Source: Mailhella sp. (GTDB lineage Bacteria; Desulfobacterota; Desulfovibrionia; Desulfovibrionales; Desulfovibrionaceae). Taken from it: a stretch of DNA of 5,958 bases. Below, piece after piece: positions 1 through 5,952 of this stretch. A program made the translations under genes and the position numbers. How positions within the stretch are numbered: the stretch's first letter is position 1; each line of letters opens with the position of its first letter. Location: positions 1 to 5,958 of the forward strand of contig JAFWYI010000186.1 in assembly GCA_017522745.1 (NCBI GenBank). Direction: 5' to 3'. Under the pieces are notes generated by a model. That model was not told the origin of the DNA. It saw nothing but the letters and a program-made list of their open reading frames with translations, and did not search any database.

Positions 1-297
1 CAGATGGGTTCCCTCCTCGTTCCCTTCATCCCCGCTGAAGAACCCTTCGACGAAATCAAGGGCGTCATCGAAAAGATCTGGGACTGGTGGATGGAAGAAG
101 GTAAGAACCGCGAACGTCTTGGTGAAACCATCCGTCGTCTCTCCTTCCAGAAGCTGCTCGAAGTGACCGAAATTCCCCCCGTTCCTCAGCACGTCCTCGA
201 ACCCCGTACCAACCCCTACATCCTCTTCAAGGAAGAAGAAGTGCCTGGTGGTTGGACCCGCGACCTCGCTGCTTACCGCGAACGTCACCAGCGCTAA
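1..297 (+). CDS. dsrA: Dissimilatory sulfite reductase alpha subunit, C-terminal end (partial)
   Basis: This is the last 98 codons of DsrA, open at the left window edge; the Met at position 4 is internal and not a start. DsrA forms the cytoplasmic alpha2beta2 siroheme enzyme with DsrB that reduces sulfite as the terminal step of anaerobic sulfite respiration. The visible part matches the conserved DsrA C-terminus from memory: the IWDWWMEEGKNRERLGET stretch, then SFQKLLEVT, PQHVLEPRTNPYI and FKEEEVPGGW, ending in RHQR. The siroheme and ferredoxin cysteine motifs lie upstream, outside the window. The stop is TAA at 295-297, and dsrB starts 18 bp later behind a strong ribosome binding site, so the two are co-transcribed. 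Codon use is strongly biased (GAA, AAG, CGT/CGC, AAC, TAC), as expected for an abundant protein. Confidence 0.96.
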   Translation, partial: QMGSLLVPFIPAEEPFDEIKGVIEKIWDWWMEEGKNRERLGETIRRLSFQKLLEVTEIPPVPQHVLEPRTNPYILFKEEEVPGGWTRDLAAYRERHQR

Positions 298-301
298 TCA
301 G

Positions 302-307
302 AAGGAG
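302..307 (+). promoter_or_regulatory. Ribosome binding site of dsrB-dsrD
   Basis: AAGGAG lies 8 nt before the ATG at 316, in the 18-bp gap after the dsrA stop. It is close to the ideal Shine-Dalgarno sequence and is followed by an A-rich spacer, fitting efficient translation of the beta subunit. It fixes the dsrB start at 316. Confidence 0.85.
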
Positions 308-315
308 AGTAAAAA

Positions 316-1764
316 ATGGCTTTTATTTCTTCCGGCTACAATCCTGCCAAACCCATGGAAGGCCGTATCTCTGATATCGGCCCCCGCAAGTACGACTCCT
401 TCTTCCCCGAAGTCATCGCTAAGAACTTCGGCAAGTGGCTGTACCACGAAATCCTGGAACCCGGCGTGCTCGTTCACGTCGCTGAATCCGGCGATAAGGT
501 GTACACCGTCCGCTGCGGCGGCGCTCGTACCATGACCACCGTGCACATCCGTGAAATCTGCGAAATCGCCGACAAGTACTGCGGCGGCCACGTGCGTTTC
601 ACCACCCGTAACAACGTCGAATTCATGGTGACCGACGAAGAAACCCTCGCTGCCCTCAAGGCCGACCTTGCTTCCCGCAAGTTCGCTGGCGGTTCCTTCA
701 AGTTCCCCATCGGCGGTACCGGTGCTGGCGTGACCAACATCGTGCACACCCAGGGCTGGCTGCACTGCCACACCCCCGCTACCGACGCCTCCGGCCCGGT
801 TAAGGCCCTGATGGACACCGTGTTCGCTGACTTCCAGAACCATCGCCTGCCCGCCCCTGTGCGCATCTCCCTGGCCTGCTGCCTCAACATGTGCGGCGCC
901 GTGCACGTGTCCGACATCGGCGTGGTCGGTATCCACCGTAAGCCTCCGATGATCGACGTGGAATGGGTTGACCAGCTCTGCGAAATTCCTCTGGCCGTCG
1001 CCGCCTGCCCCGTGGCCGCCGTGCGTCCCTCCAAGGAAGAATTCGATGGCAAGAAGGTCAACTCCGTGGCCATCAAGGGCGAACGCTGCATGTACTGCGG
1101 TAACTGCTACACCATGTGCCCCGCTCTCCCCATCTCCGATGGCGAAGGCGACGGCTGCCTCATCATGGTCGGTGGCAAGATCTCCAACCGTATCAGCCGT
1201 CCCAAGTTCTCCAAGGTCGTCGTTTCCTACATCGAAAACGAAACTCCCCGCTGGCCTACCCTCTGCGCTACCGTCAAGCACATCCTTGACGTGTACGCTG
1301 CCAACGCCAACAAGTACGAACGTCTTGGCGATTGGGCTAACCGCATCGGTTGGGAAAAGTTCTTCGAACTCTGCGACCTCGAGTTCACTCCTCAGCTGAT
1401 CGACGACTTCCGCGACCACGCTTACTACAGCTGGCGCCAGTCCACCCAGTTCAAGTTCTCCGACGTCGCCGCCGAAGCCTACAAGGGCGCTGAAGCTCAC
1501 GCTGAAGCCGGCACCGCTGGTGTGACTGAAGAAGACACCACCCTCGTCTACAACTGGCTCGTTGAAAAGACCAGCAAGCCCGGTGCCAAGACAAAGTACT
1601 ACTTCAACCAGTTCCTCGACCTGTTCCCCGGCGCCAGCCCCCGCAAGGTCAAGGCTGTTCTGACCGCCCTCGTGAACGAAGAAAAGGTGGCCTACTGGTC
1701 CTCCGGTTCCACCACCATGTACGGCCTCAAGGGCATGGGCAAGCAGGAAGAATCTGACGACTAA
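316..1764 (+). CDS. dsrB-dsrD: Fused dissimilatory sulfite reductase beta subunit and DsrD activator (DsrB-DsrD)
   Basis: The 482-residue product is a full DsrB (about residues 1-381) joined to a full DsrD (about 405-482). In the DsrB part, Cys151 (in LHCH) and the CC-x3-C motif (Cys188, Cys189, Cys193) are candidate ligands of the siroheme-coupled [4Fe-4S] cluster. Cys231 and the [12 protein letters not shown] motif (Cys258, 261, 264, 268) mark the inserted ferredoxin domain. A free DsrB normally ends near the WRQSTQFKF motif, here residues 373-381. The frame then runs without a stop through an Ala/Glu-rich linker (about 382-404) into the DsrD winged-helix domain, with [11 protein letters not shown] (428-438), VLTALVNEE and [14 protein letters not shown] (460-473). 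DsrD is known as an allosteric activator of DsrAB sulfite reduction; here it is tethered at 1:1. The same fusion is described for Bilophila wadsworthia. The start at 316 has a strong ribosome binding site, and codon bias is extreme along the whole gene, including the linker. Confidence 0.97.
   Translation: MAFISSGYNPAKPMEGRISDIGPRKYDSFFPEVIAKNFGKWLYHEILEPGVLVHVAESGDKVYTVRCGGARTMTTVHIREICEIADKYCGGHVRFTTRNNVEFMVTDEETLAALKADLASRKFAGGSFKFPIGGTGAGVTNIVHTQGWLHCHTPATDASGPVKALMDTVFADFQNHRLPAPVRISLACCLNMCGAVHVSDIGVVGIHRKPPMIDVEWVDQLCEIPLAVAACPVAAVRPSKEEFDGKKVNSVAIKGERCMYCGNCYTMCPALPISDGEGDGCLIMVGGKISNRISRPKFSKVVVSYIENETPRWPTLCATVKHILDVYAANANKYERLGDWANRIGWEKFFELCDLEFTPQLIDDFRDHAYYSWRQSTQFKFSDVAAEAYKGAEAHAEAGTAGVTEEDTTLVYNWLVEKTSKPGAKTKYYFNQFLDLFPGASPRKVKAVLTALVNEEKVAYWSSGSTTMYGLKGMGKQEESDD
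1528..1761 (+). other. dsrD: DsrD domain of the fusion protein
   Basis: Codons 405-482 of the fusion correspond to a complete free-standing DsrD of about 78 residues. The helical start ([10 protein letters not shown]), the central [22 protein letters not shown] and the near-invariant [13 protein letters not shown] end are all present, followed by a charged tail like that of free DsrD. The domain starts without its own Met or ribosome binding site, so no separate DsrD would be made from this gene. The linker at nucleotides 1459-1527 (roughly 23 residues, mostly Ala, Glu and Gly) is neither DsrB nor DsrD sequence as far as I recognise. Confidence 0.9.
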
Positions 1765-1779
1765 GTCGGTGATCCTGTC

Positions 1780-1853
1780 GCTCCGCTGAAAAGCGGGGTA
1801 CGCGATAACTCAGCCTCAGGCTGATAGTTCGCGCACCTTCCAGTTCTCTGGAA
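1780..1853 (+). other. Three consecutive stem-loops in the dsr 3' untranslated region
   Basis: Stem-loop 1 pairs 1780-1787 with 1792-1799 around a GAAA tetraloop (core CCGCT/AGCGG, with two G-T pairs further out). Stem-loop 2 spans 1801-1833: CGCG pairs with CGCG, AACT with AGTT and CAGCC with GGCTG around the loop TCA, with a symmetric pair of AT bulges at 1805-1806 and 1824-1825. Stem-loop 3 pairs TTCCAG (1838-1843) with CTGGAA (1848-1853) around TTCT. None is followed by a T-run. They sit between the dsrB-dsrD stop and the terminator, so they would form the 3' end of the dsr transcript. They could protect the mRNA from 3' exonucleases or be part of a 3'-derived small RNA. I recognise no known RNA family; the function is inference. 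Confidence 0.6.
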
Positions 1854-1859
1854 TGCTAT

Positions 1860-1892
1860 GGGGGAAGCTCCTTTGGGAGCTTCCCCCTTTTC
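1860..1892 (+). terminator. Intrinsic terminator of the dsr operon
   Basis: A perfect 12-bp GC-rich stem pairs 1860-1871 (GGGGGAAGCTCC) with 1876-1887 (GGAGCTTCCCCC) around a TTTG loop. TTTTCTAT follows directly. This is a textbook Rho-independent terminator for the dsrA-dsrB-dsrD transcript, about 95 bp after the stop codon. It lies before cbiA and so separates that gene from the dsr operon unless there is read-through. Confidence 0.93.
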
Positions 1893-1951
1893 TATATCGC
1901 GCGGACCGTGGCCTCGCCGCTCTATCAACTCTCATCTTTCCTTCAAAATCT

Positions 1952-3334
1952 ATGGAACAGGCTCGACTCGTCATTTCCGGGCTCTCCGGCGGCAGTGGGA
2001 AAACGCTGGTCTCGCTGGGACTTACACGTCTTCTTTCTCGTCGCGGTCATAGCGTTCAACCTTTCAAAAAAGGGCCGGATTACATCGACTACGCATGGCT
2101 CGCTCTTGCCGCACGCCGCCCCGCCGCCTGTCTCGACCCATATTTCCAGCAGGATGACGCCCTGCTCCGCCAGTTCCTCAAGATCTGCTCCCAGCGCCCT
2201 GCCGAACTCGCTCTCATCGAAGGCAACAGAGGCCTTTTCGATGGTCGCGATGTGACAGGAACGTGTTCCACCGCACATGTGGCACGCACGCTCAAGGCCC
2301 CGGTGATCCTCACCATGAACTGCGCCAAGATGACGCGCACCGCCGCAGCCATCCTTGCCGGTATGGCGACCTTCGAGCCTGAAGTCCGGCTGGCGGGCGT
2401 CATCCTGAACAATGTGGCCAATCCCCGCCACGCCACCATGCTCCGGCGATCCATCGAGCAGTACACGGATATCCCCGTTCTGGGCGTCCTGCCGCGCCTT
2501 CCGAAGAACCCCCTGCCCGAGCGGCACATGGGGCTCGCGCTGGACCACGCAGACGAAAGTACCCATGCCGTACTTGATCATCTTGCGGATATCCTTGCAG
2601 AAAATGCTGATGCCGACGAACTGCTCCGCATTGCCGCCACGGCTCCCGAGCTGGCTGGTTCCCCCATCCCTGTCGGAGCTGGCCCCAGTGACGCTCAGCG
2701 TCCGCGTATCGGCTATGTCCTCGACCGCGCACTCTGGTTCTATTATCAGGAAAATCTCGATGCTCTGCGCGAAGCTGGTGCGGAACTCATACCTCTCAGC
2801 CTGCTGGATAACACGCCATGGCCAGAACTGGATGGCCTCTATCTGGGCGGCGGCTATCCTGAACTCTTTGCGGATGATATTTCCGCCTCCCCCCACCTTT
2901 CCGATATCCGGGAACTCTGTTACGCAGACAAGCCCATCTACGCGGAATGTGGTGGCTTCATGGTGCTTTGCGAGGCCCTGAGTCTGGATGACGGTCCCCG
3001 GGCCATGGCTGGTCTCTTTCCCGCACGGCCCCGCTTCTTCCGCCGTCCGCAGGGGCTCGGTTACGTTACCGCCCGCACGACGGAGGCTAACCCCTTCCAC
3101 CCCGTCGGCAGTGTCTGGACAGGGCATGAGTTCCACTATTCGCGCTGTGAATGGCCGCAGAACGTCCAGCCAGAAGCCTGCCTTGCCCTTGCTCCGGGCG
3201 TAGGCATGTTCGAAAAGGATGGGATACAGTACGATGGACTGCTTACCCGGAAAACTTTCGCCTGCTGGACGCACCTTTACGCGCCTGCCGTCCCCCACTG
3301 GGCTGCAAACTTCGTGAAGGCGGCAAAGATGTGA
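1952..3334 (+). CDS. cbiA: CbiA/CobB-type cobyrinate a,c-diamide synthase homologue, dsr-linked (DsrN-like)
   Basis: This is a 460-residue ATP- and glutamine-dependent amidase. CbiA amidates the a and c side chains of cobyrinate in corrinoid synthesis; the dsr-linked homologue DsrN is thought to amidate siroheme to siroamide for DsrAB. The N-terminal synthetase domain has a P-loop (GLSGGSGKT, residues 10-18), KKGPDYID (39-46) and EGNRGLFDG (90-98). The C-terminal glutaminase domain has LGGGYPE (298-304), the nucleophile Cys333 in YAECGGFM, GHEFHYS (391-397) and the probable catalytic His441 in THLYAP. I chose the ATG at 1952 because the P-loop then sits at the usual distance from the N-terminus. 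An upstream in-frame ATG at 1853 would put the terminator inside the coding region. There is no clear Shine-Dalgarno before 1952 and codon use is far less biased than in dsrB, suggesting low expression. Substrate choice, siroheme or corrinoid, cannot be decided from sequence. Confidence 0.92.
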   Translation: MEQARLVISGLSGGSGKTLVSLGLTRLLSRRGHSVQPFKKGPDYIDYAWLALAARRPAACLDPYFQQDDALLRQFLKICSQRPAELALIEGNRGLFDGRDVTGTCSTAHVARTLKAPVILTMNCAKMTRTAAAILAGMATFEPEVRLAGVILNNVANPRHATMLRRSIEQYTDIPVLGVLPRLPKNPLPERHMGLALDHADESTHAVLDHLADILAENADADELLRIAATAPELAGSPIPVGAGPSDAQRPRIGYVLDRALWFYYQENLDALREAGAELIPLSLLDNTPWPELDGLYLGGGYPELFADDISASPHLSDIRELCYADKPIYAECGGFMVLCEALSLDDGPRAMAGLFPARPRFFRRPQGLGYVTARTTEANPFHPVGSVWTGHEFHYSRCEWPQNVQPEACLALAPGVGMFEKDGIQYDGLLTRKTFACWTHLYAPAVPHWAANFVKAAKM

Positions 3335-3341
3335 TTTTTTT

Positions 3342-3363
3342 GTGGGGGAAATGATCTCCCCAC
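3342..3363. repeat. Small inverted repeat after cbiA
   Basis: GTGGGG (3342-3347) pairs with CCCCAC (3358-3363) around a 10-nt loop, directly after seven T residues (3335-3341) that follow the cbiA stop. On the + strand the T-run precedes the hairpin instead of following it, so it is not a standard intrinsic terminator. On the - strand the run reads as A. It may still help end or stabilise the cbiA transcript. Confidence 0.4.
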
Positions 3364-3372
3364 CTCATAATT

Positions 3373-3419
3373 CATGAGCCCATGCCGTTCGAACTTCGTT
3401 CGCTCAGCATGGGCTCATG
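3373..3419. repeat. Perfect 13-bp inverted repeat between convergent genes
   Basis: CATGAGCCCATGC (3373-3385) is exactly complementary to GCATGGGCTCATG (3407-3419). The 21-nt loop holds a further small hairpin, CGAAC/GTTCG (3390-3394 with 3398-3402) around TTC. It lies between the convergent cbiA and ABC permease genes, where a bidirectional terminator would be expected, but neither side has a T-run. Possible roles are a factor-dependent or weak terminator for both strands, or a copy of an intergenic palindromic repeat; the single copy here cannot tell. Confidence 0.6.
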
Positions 3420-3452
3420 TGTCTGGAGAAATAGAAATTATTGGCAGAGGGA

Positions 3453-4370
3453 TCAAAATTTCTTTCTTTTCTCCAACCAGCGGCCGAGCTGGCTCCACAG
3501 GCAGGAGATCAAAAGGTAGAGCGCGGCGACAGCAAGCCAGAGTTCAAAGGTCATCCGGGAGACGGCCATGACTTCAAGGCTCTGGAAGGTCAGTTCAGGC
3601 AGGGATATCACTGAAGCCAGAGTCGTTTCCTTGAACACGGAGATGCATTGCCCGGTAAGCGGCGGTATCATGGCACGGAAGGCCTGAGGTATGATGACCC
3701 AGCGCATCTGCTGGACCTGACTCATCCCCAGCGAAGCGGCGGCATCCCACTGCCCCTTCTCCACGCCTTCGATGGCGGCTCTCACTATCTCCGCGACATA
3801 GGCCCCGCTGTACAAGCCAAGGGTAAGGACTGCCGCGACCATCCTGTCGAGCTGGCCGGGCGGTGCGATAAGGGTCGAACACGCTGAGCGGAACCACTCC
3901 GGCATAGCCGCAAGGGCGTCTTCGATGGCAAGGAAGGGTTCCGCAAAGAACGAACCAGCCACGAAGTACACAAGGAAGAGCATGACCAGCGGCGGCGTGT
4001 TCCGCAGGACGTTGATATACAATGTTGCCGGGAGTACCGCAAAACCACGCTTCCGGGCACAAATCACGCCCAACAGACCTCCGGACAGCAACGCCAGCAG
4101 CAGAGACCAGAAGCCGAGGCGCAGGGTGCTGAACAGACCGATGAGCAGTATCCCGGCCTGCATTTCCCCTTTCTTATCGGTACTGACGATGAAGCTCCAC
4201 AGGCGTCCCCAGTCCCAGCTGTGCTGTGTGATGTCCATGGCTCGCCAGCAGAACACGAGGGCGAGCGCCAAGGCCAGCAGAGCGAGAACTATGTCTGAAG
4301 GACGCAGTTCTCGCCAGCTTCGAGGACGGGAATGCCCGGGGATATATGTCAGTGGAGCCTGCTCTGCCAT
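3453..4370 (-). CDS. Polar amino acid-type ABC transporter permease (HisM/GlnP family), long form
   Basis: This 305-residue inner-membrane protein would form the translocation pore of a binding-protein-dependent importer together with the second permease. Hydrophobic segments lie at roughly 26-43, 72-103, 112-140, 178-196, 235-258 and 275-294. The family signature RNTPPLVM is at 123-130. The EAA loop that contacts the ATPase runs from EGVEKGQWDAAASLGMS (201-217) to IIPQAFRAMIPPL (226-238). Between YFV (135-137) and AAVL (179-182) there is a 41-residue, probably periplasmic loop, about 30 residues longer than the same interval in the partner permease. The ATG at 4370 lies inside the binding-protein gene (22-bp overlap) with no clear Shine-Dalgarno, which suggests translational coupling. 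The substrate cannot be read from the permease. It is the last gene of the - strand operon visible here. Confidence 0.93.
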   Translation of the reverse strand: MAEQAPLTYIPGHSRPRSWRELRPSDIVLALLALALALVFCWRAMDITQHSWDWGRLWSFIVSTDKKGEMQAGILLIGLFSTLRLGFWSLLLALLSGGLLGVICARKRGFAVLPATLYINVLRNTPPLVMLFLVYFVAGSFFAEPFLAIEDALAAMPEWFRSACSTLIAPPGQLDRMVAAVLTLGLYSGAYVAEIVRAAIEGVEKGQWDAAASLGMSQVQQMRWVIIPQAFRAMIPPLTGQCISVFKETTLASVISLPELTFQSLEVMAVSRMTFELWLAVAALYLLISCLWSQLGRWLEKRKKF

Positions 4371-5158
4371 ACGTCGGATTTGAACCAGTAATCACGGCGT
4401 TCCTGCAACCAGCCTTCCTCTTCCGCAAGGCGGATCCAGCTGTCGAAGACATTCAGTGTGTCGAAATCGCCCTTGGGCACGGCAAAGGCTACAGGCTGGC
4501 GATGCAGTTCGACCTTGAACTTCTGCACCAGTTTATCTGCATGACGGATGGTCTCCATGGCAGGCAGAGGCGCGCTGGCCACGAAAGCATGGACGCGGCC
4601 GGAAAGGACTTCCTCCACAGCGGGCGCTTCATCATTGAACATACGGAGCTGAGCCTTGGGGAACTGACGCGCCGCACTTGCCGCGGCAGTAGTCCCAGTA
4701 CGGACGGCGATGATGACATCAGGGTCATTCAGATCTTCCTGTCTGGTGATGGAGGCCGCGCGCTCCTTGTTCAGCGTAAGGTCCACATAAACATGATCGT
4801 AGGGCACCGTGAAATTCACGGAAAGACTGCGTTGAGGCGTGATGCTCATGCCTCCGATGATAACGTCGAATTTACCGGCCAGCAGTGCCGGGATGATGCC
4901 GTCCCAGTTCGTGGGGACGAGCTGACATTTCACGCCCAGATCTTTGGCGAGGCGTTCAGCCACGTCGATCTCGAAGCCGATGTACTTGCCTTCCTTATCC
5001 TGCATGGCCCAGGGCACGAAGGAAGAGAAGCCTACACGCAGAGTCCCCCGCTGGATGACCTTTTCGATGACAGGATCGCGAGCGATCGCATTTTCCGTGG
5101 AAAAGCCGCCGAAGCAGATGCCAAAGACCAGAAGAAGGACCATCATCGCACGTTTCAT
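4349..5158 (-). CDS. Periplasmic substrate-binding protein of a polar amino acid-type ABC importer
   Basis: This 269-residue protein belongs to the HisJ/GlnH-like family (SBP_bac_3) and would capture ligand in the periplasm and deliver it to the permeases. Residues 1-26 look like a Sec signal peptide (KR, hydrophobic core MMVLLLVFGICFGG, then AIA before Arg27). The Cys at 15 lacks a good lipobox, so a lipoprotein is unlikely. Family landmarks are RGTLRVGFSSFVPWA (37-51), GFEIDVAERLAKDLG (61-75), NWDGIIPALLAGKFD (84-98), GGMSITPQRS (102-111), NFTVPY (115-120) and RTGTTAA (153-159). Arg110 aligns with the carboxylate-binding Arg of the family. In GRVHAFVAS (187-195), Ser195 replaces the Asp that usually binds the alpha-amino group. 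The ligand is therefore uncertain. The start overlaps the upstream permease stop (ATGA) and has a good ribosome binding site. Confidence 0.93.
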   Translation of the reverse strand: MKRAMMVLLLVFGICFGGFSTENAIARDPVIEKVIQRGTLRVGFSSFVPWAMQDKEGKYIGFEIDVAERLAKDLGVKCQLVPTNWDGIIPALLAGKFDVIIGGMSITPQRSLSVNFTVPYDHVYVDLTLNKERAASITRQEDLNDPDVIIAVRTGTTAAASAARQFPKAQLRMFNDEAPAVEEVLSGRVHAFVASAPLPAMETIRHADKLVQKFKVELHRQPVAFAVPKGDFDTLNVFDSWIRLAEEEGWLQERRDYWFKSDVWQSRLH

Positions 5159-5952
5159 GCAAGCTCCTTTCGTTCTAAAAGTTTAGCGGGAATGCTGACC
5201 AGGAGTGTCAGCATCAGATAAAGGGCCGCCGTAAGCAGCCAGATCTCAAAACTGAGAAAAGTATCCGTGATGAGTACCCGTGCCCTCATGGTCAGATCGG
5301 CCACGGCAATGGCACTCACAAGAGATGTATCCTTGATAAGGGAAACGAGCTGTCCTGCCAGCGGGGGCAGGACGAGACGTACCGCCTGCGGAACGACGAT
5401 GAGCCGTGCCGCCGTCCCTACCGGCATACCAAGGCTGAGAGCCGCTTCCCATTGTCCCAGAGGGATAGAGAGAACACCAGCCCGAAAAATTTCTGCGAGA
5501 TACGCGCCTTCGAACAGCGCAAGTGAAAGCACAGCCGCCATGAACGGTCCCATGCCCAGCACAGGCGCGACTACAAAATAGATCATGAAGAGCTGCATGA
5601 GCAGGGGCGTATTCCTCAAGGCCCCCACGGCACTCGATGCCAGCAGGCGCGCCACAGGAGAAGAAGAAAGTTTCATCCCCGCAAAGACTGCACCTGCCAC
5701 AAGGGCAAGCAGAAGGCTCACCGCCGTGAGTTCAAGTGTGACACCCAGCGCCTTCAGCAGAACGCCCGGGTAAAAGACGCCGTCCTCCCACGAGCCTACG
5801 TAGCGCCATACCCGATACCATTGCCAGCGGTACTGCTCAGATGCCGCATCCGCCATCCACCAGACGAACAGCGCCATGCCGCCCAGCAGGATTGCGGGCA
5901 GCCAGATACGCTTCCGCCGTTCGCGGCGCATACGGATGACACAGGCATCCAT
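5155..5952 (-). CDS. Polar amino acid-type ABC transporter permease (HisQ/GlnP family), short form
   Basis: This 265-residue inner-membrane protein is the likely partner of the other permease in a heterodimeric pore. Hydrophobic segments lie at roughly 17-34, 64-92, 104-132, 136-156, 196-218 and 235-256, after a strongly basic N-terminus (RMRRERRKR). Key motifs are LRNTPLLMQLF (112-122), the EAA loop AEIFRAGVLSIPLGQWEAALSLGM (153-176) with VVPQAVRLVLPPL (186-198), and SLIKDTSLVSAIAVADL (204-220). The start at 5952 is only 6 bp from the window edge, so its ribosome binding site is mostly unseen. Met8 (5931) is a possible later start but has no Shine-Dalgarno before it. Its stop overlaps the binding-protein start by 4 bp (ATGA). 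The ATPase gene is not in the window and would be expected beyond the right edge. Confidence 0.92.
   Translation of the reverse strand: MDACVIRMRRERRKRIWLPAILLGGMALFVWWMADAASEQYRWQWYRVWRYVGSWEDGVFYPGVLLKALGVTLELTAVSLLLALVAGAVFAGMKLSSSPVARLLASSAVGALRNTPLLMQLFMIYFVVAPVLGMGPFMAAVLSLALFEGAYLAEIFRAGVLSIPLGQWEAALSLGMPVGTAARLIVVPQAVRLVLPPLAGQLVSLIKDTSLVSAIAVADLTMRARVLITDTFLSFEIWLLTAALYLMLTLLVSIPAKLLERKELA
5164..5170 (-). promoter_or_regulatory. Ribosome binding site of the binding-protein gene
   Basis: On the - strand AAAGGAG sits 5 nt before the ATG at 5158, inside the last codons of the upstream permease gene. It supports this start and would let the abundant binding protein be translated more strongly than the permeases, whose starts lack such a site (first permease) or have it largely outside the window (second permease). 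Confidence 0.8.

Noticed and set aside
298..1500. A 400-codon open frame antisense to dsrB
   Set aside because: It is fully opposite the highly codon-biased dsrB, its product is a low-complexity Gly/Val/Ala/His-rich translation with no recognisable domain, and it arises from the restricted codon set on the other strand.
1758..1768. A 4-bp hairpin with the dsrB-dsrD stop codon as its loop (CGAC-TAA-GTCG)
   Set aside because: The stem is too short to be convincing and does not extend; it is probably chance.
1853..1951. N-terminal extension of cbiA from an upstream ATG
   Set aside because: This would translate the dsr terminator hairpin and add 33 residues before a P-loop that is already at the normal distance from the ATG at 1952.
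1943..3298. A 451-codon open frame antisense to cbiA
   Set aside because: cbiA has all motifs of its family across the same stretch; the antisense product has no recognisable domain.
3433..3463. Inverted repeat AGAAATT/AATTTCT around the stop of the last permease
   Set aside because: The 7-bp AT-rich stem with a 17-nt loop and no proper T-run is too weak to call a terminator.
5112..5158. Lipoprotein signal on the binding protein (Cys at residue 15)
   Set aside because: The residues before the Cys (Phe-Gly-Ile) do not fit a lipobox, and a normal AIA cleavage site follows at residue 26.
4346..5221. A 291-codon + strand open frame opposite the binding-protein gene
   Set aside because: The - strand frame encodes a complete binding protein with signal peptide and ribosome binding site; the + strand product resembles nothing I know.
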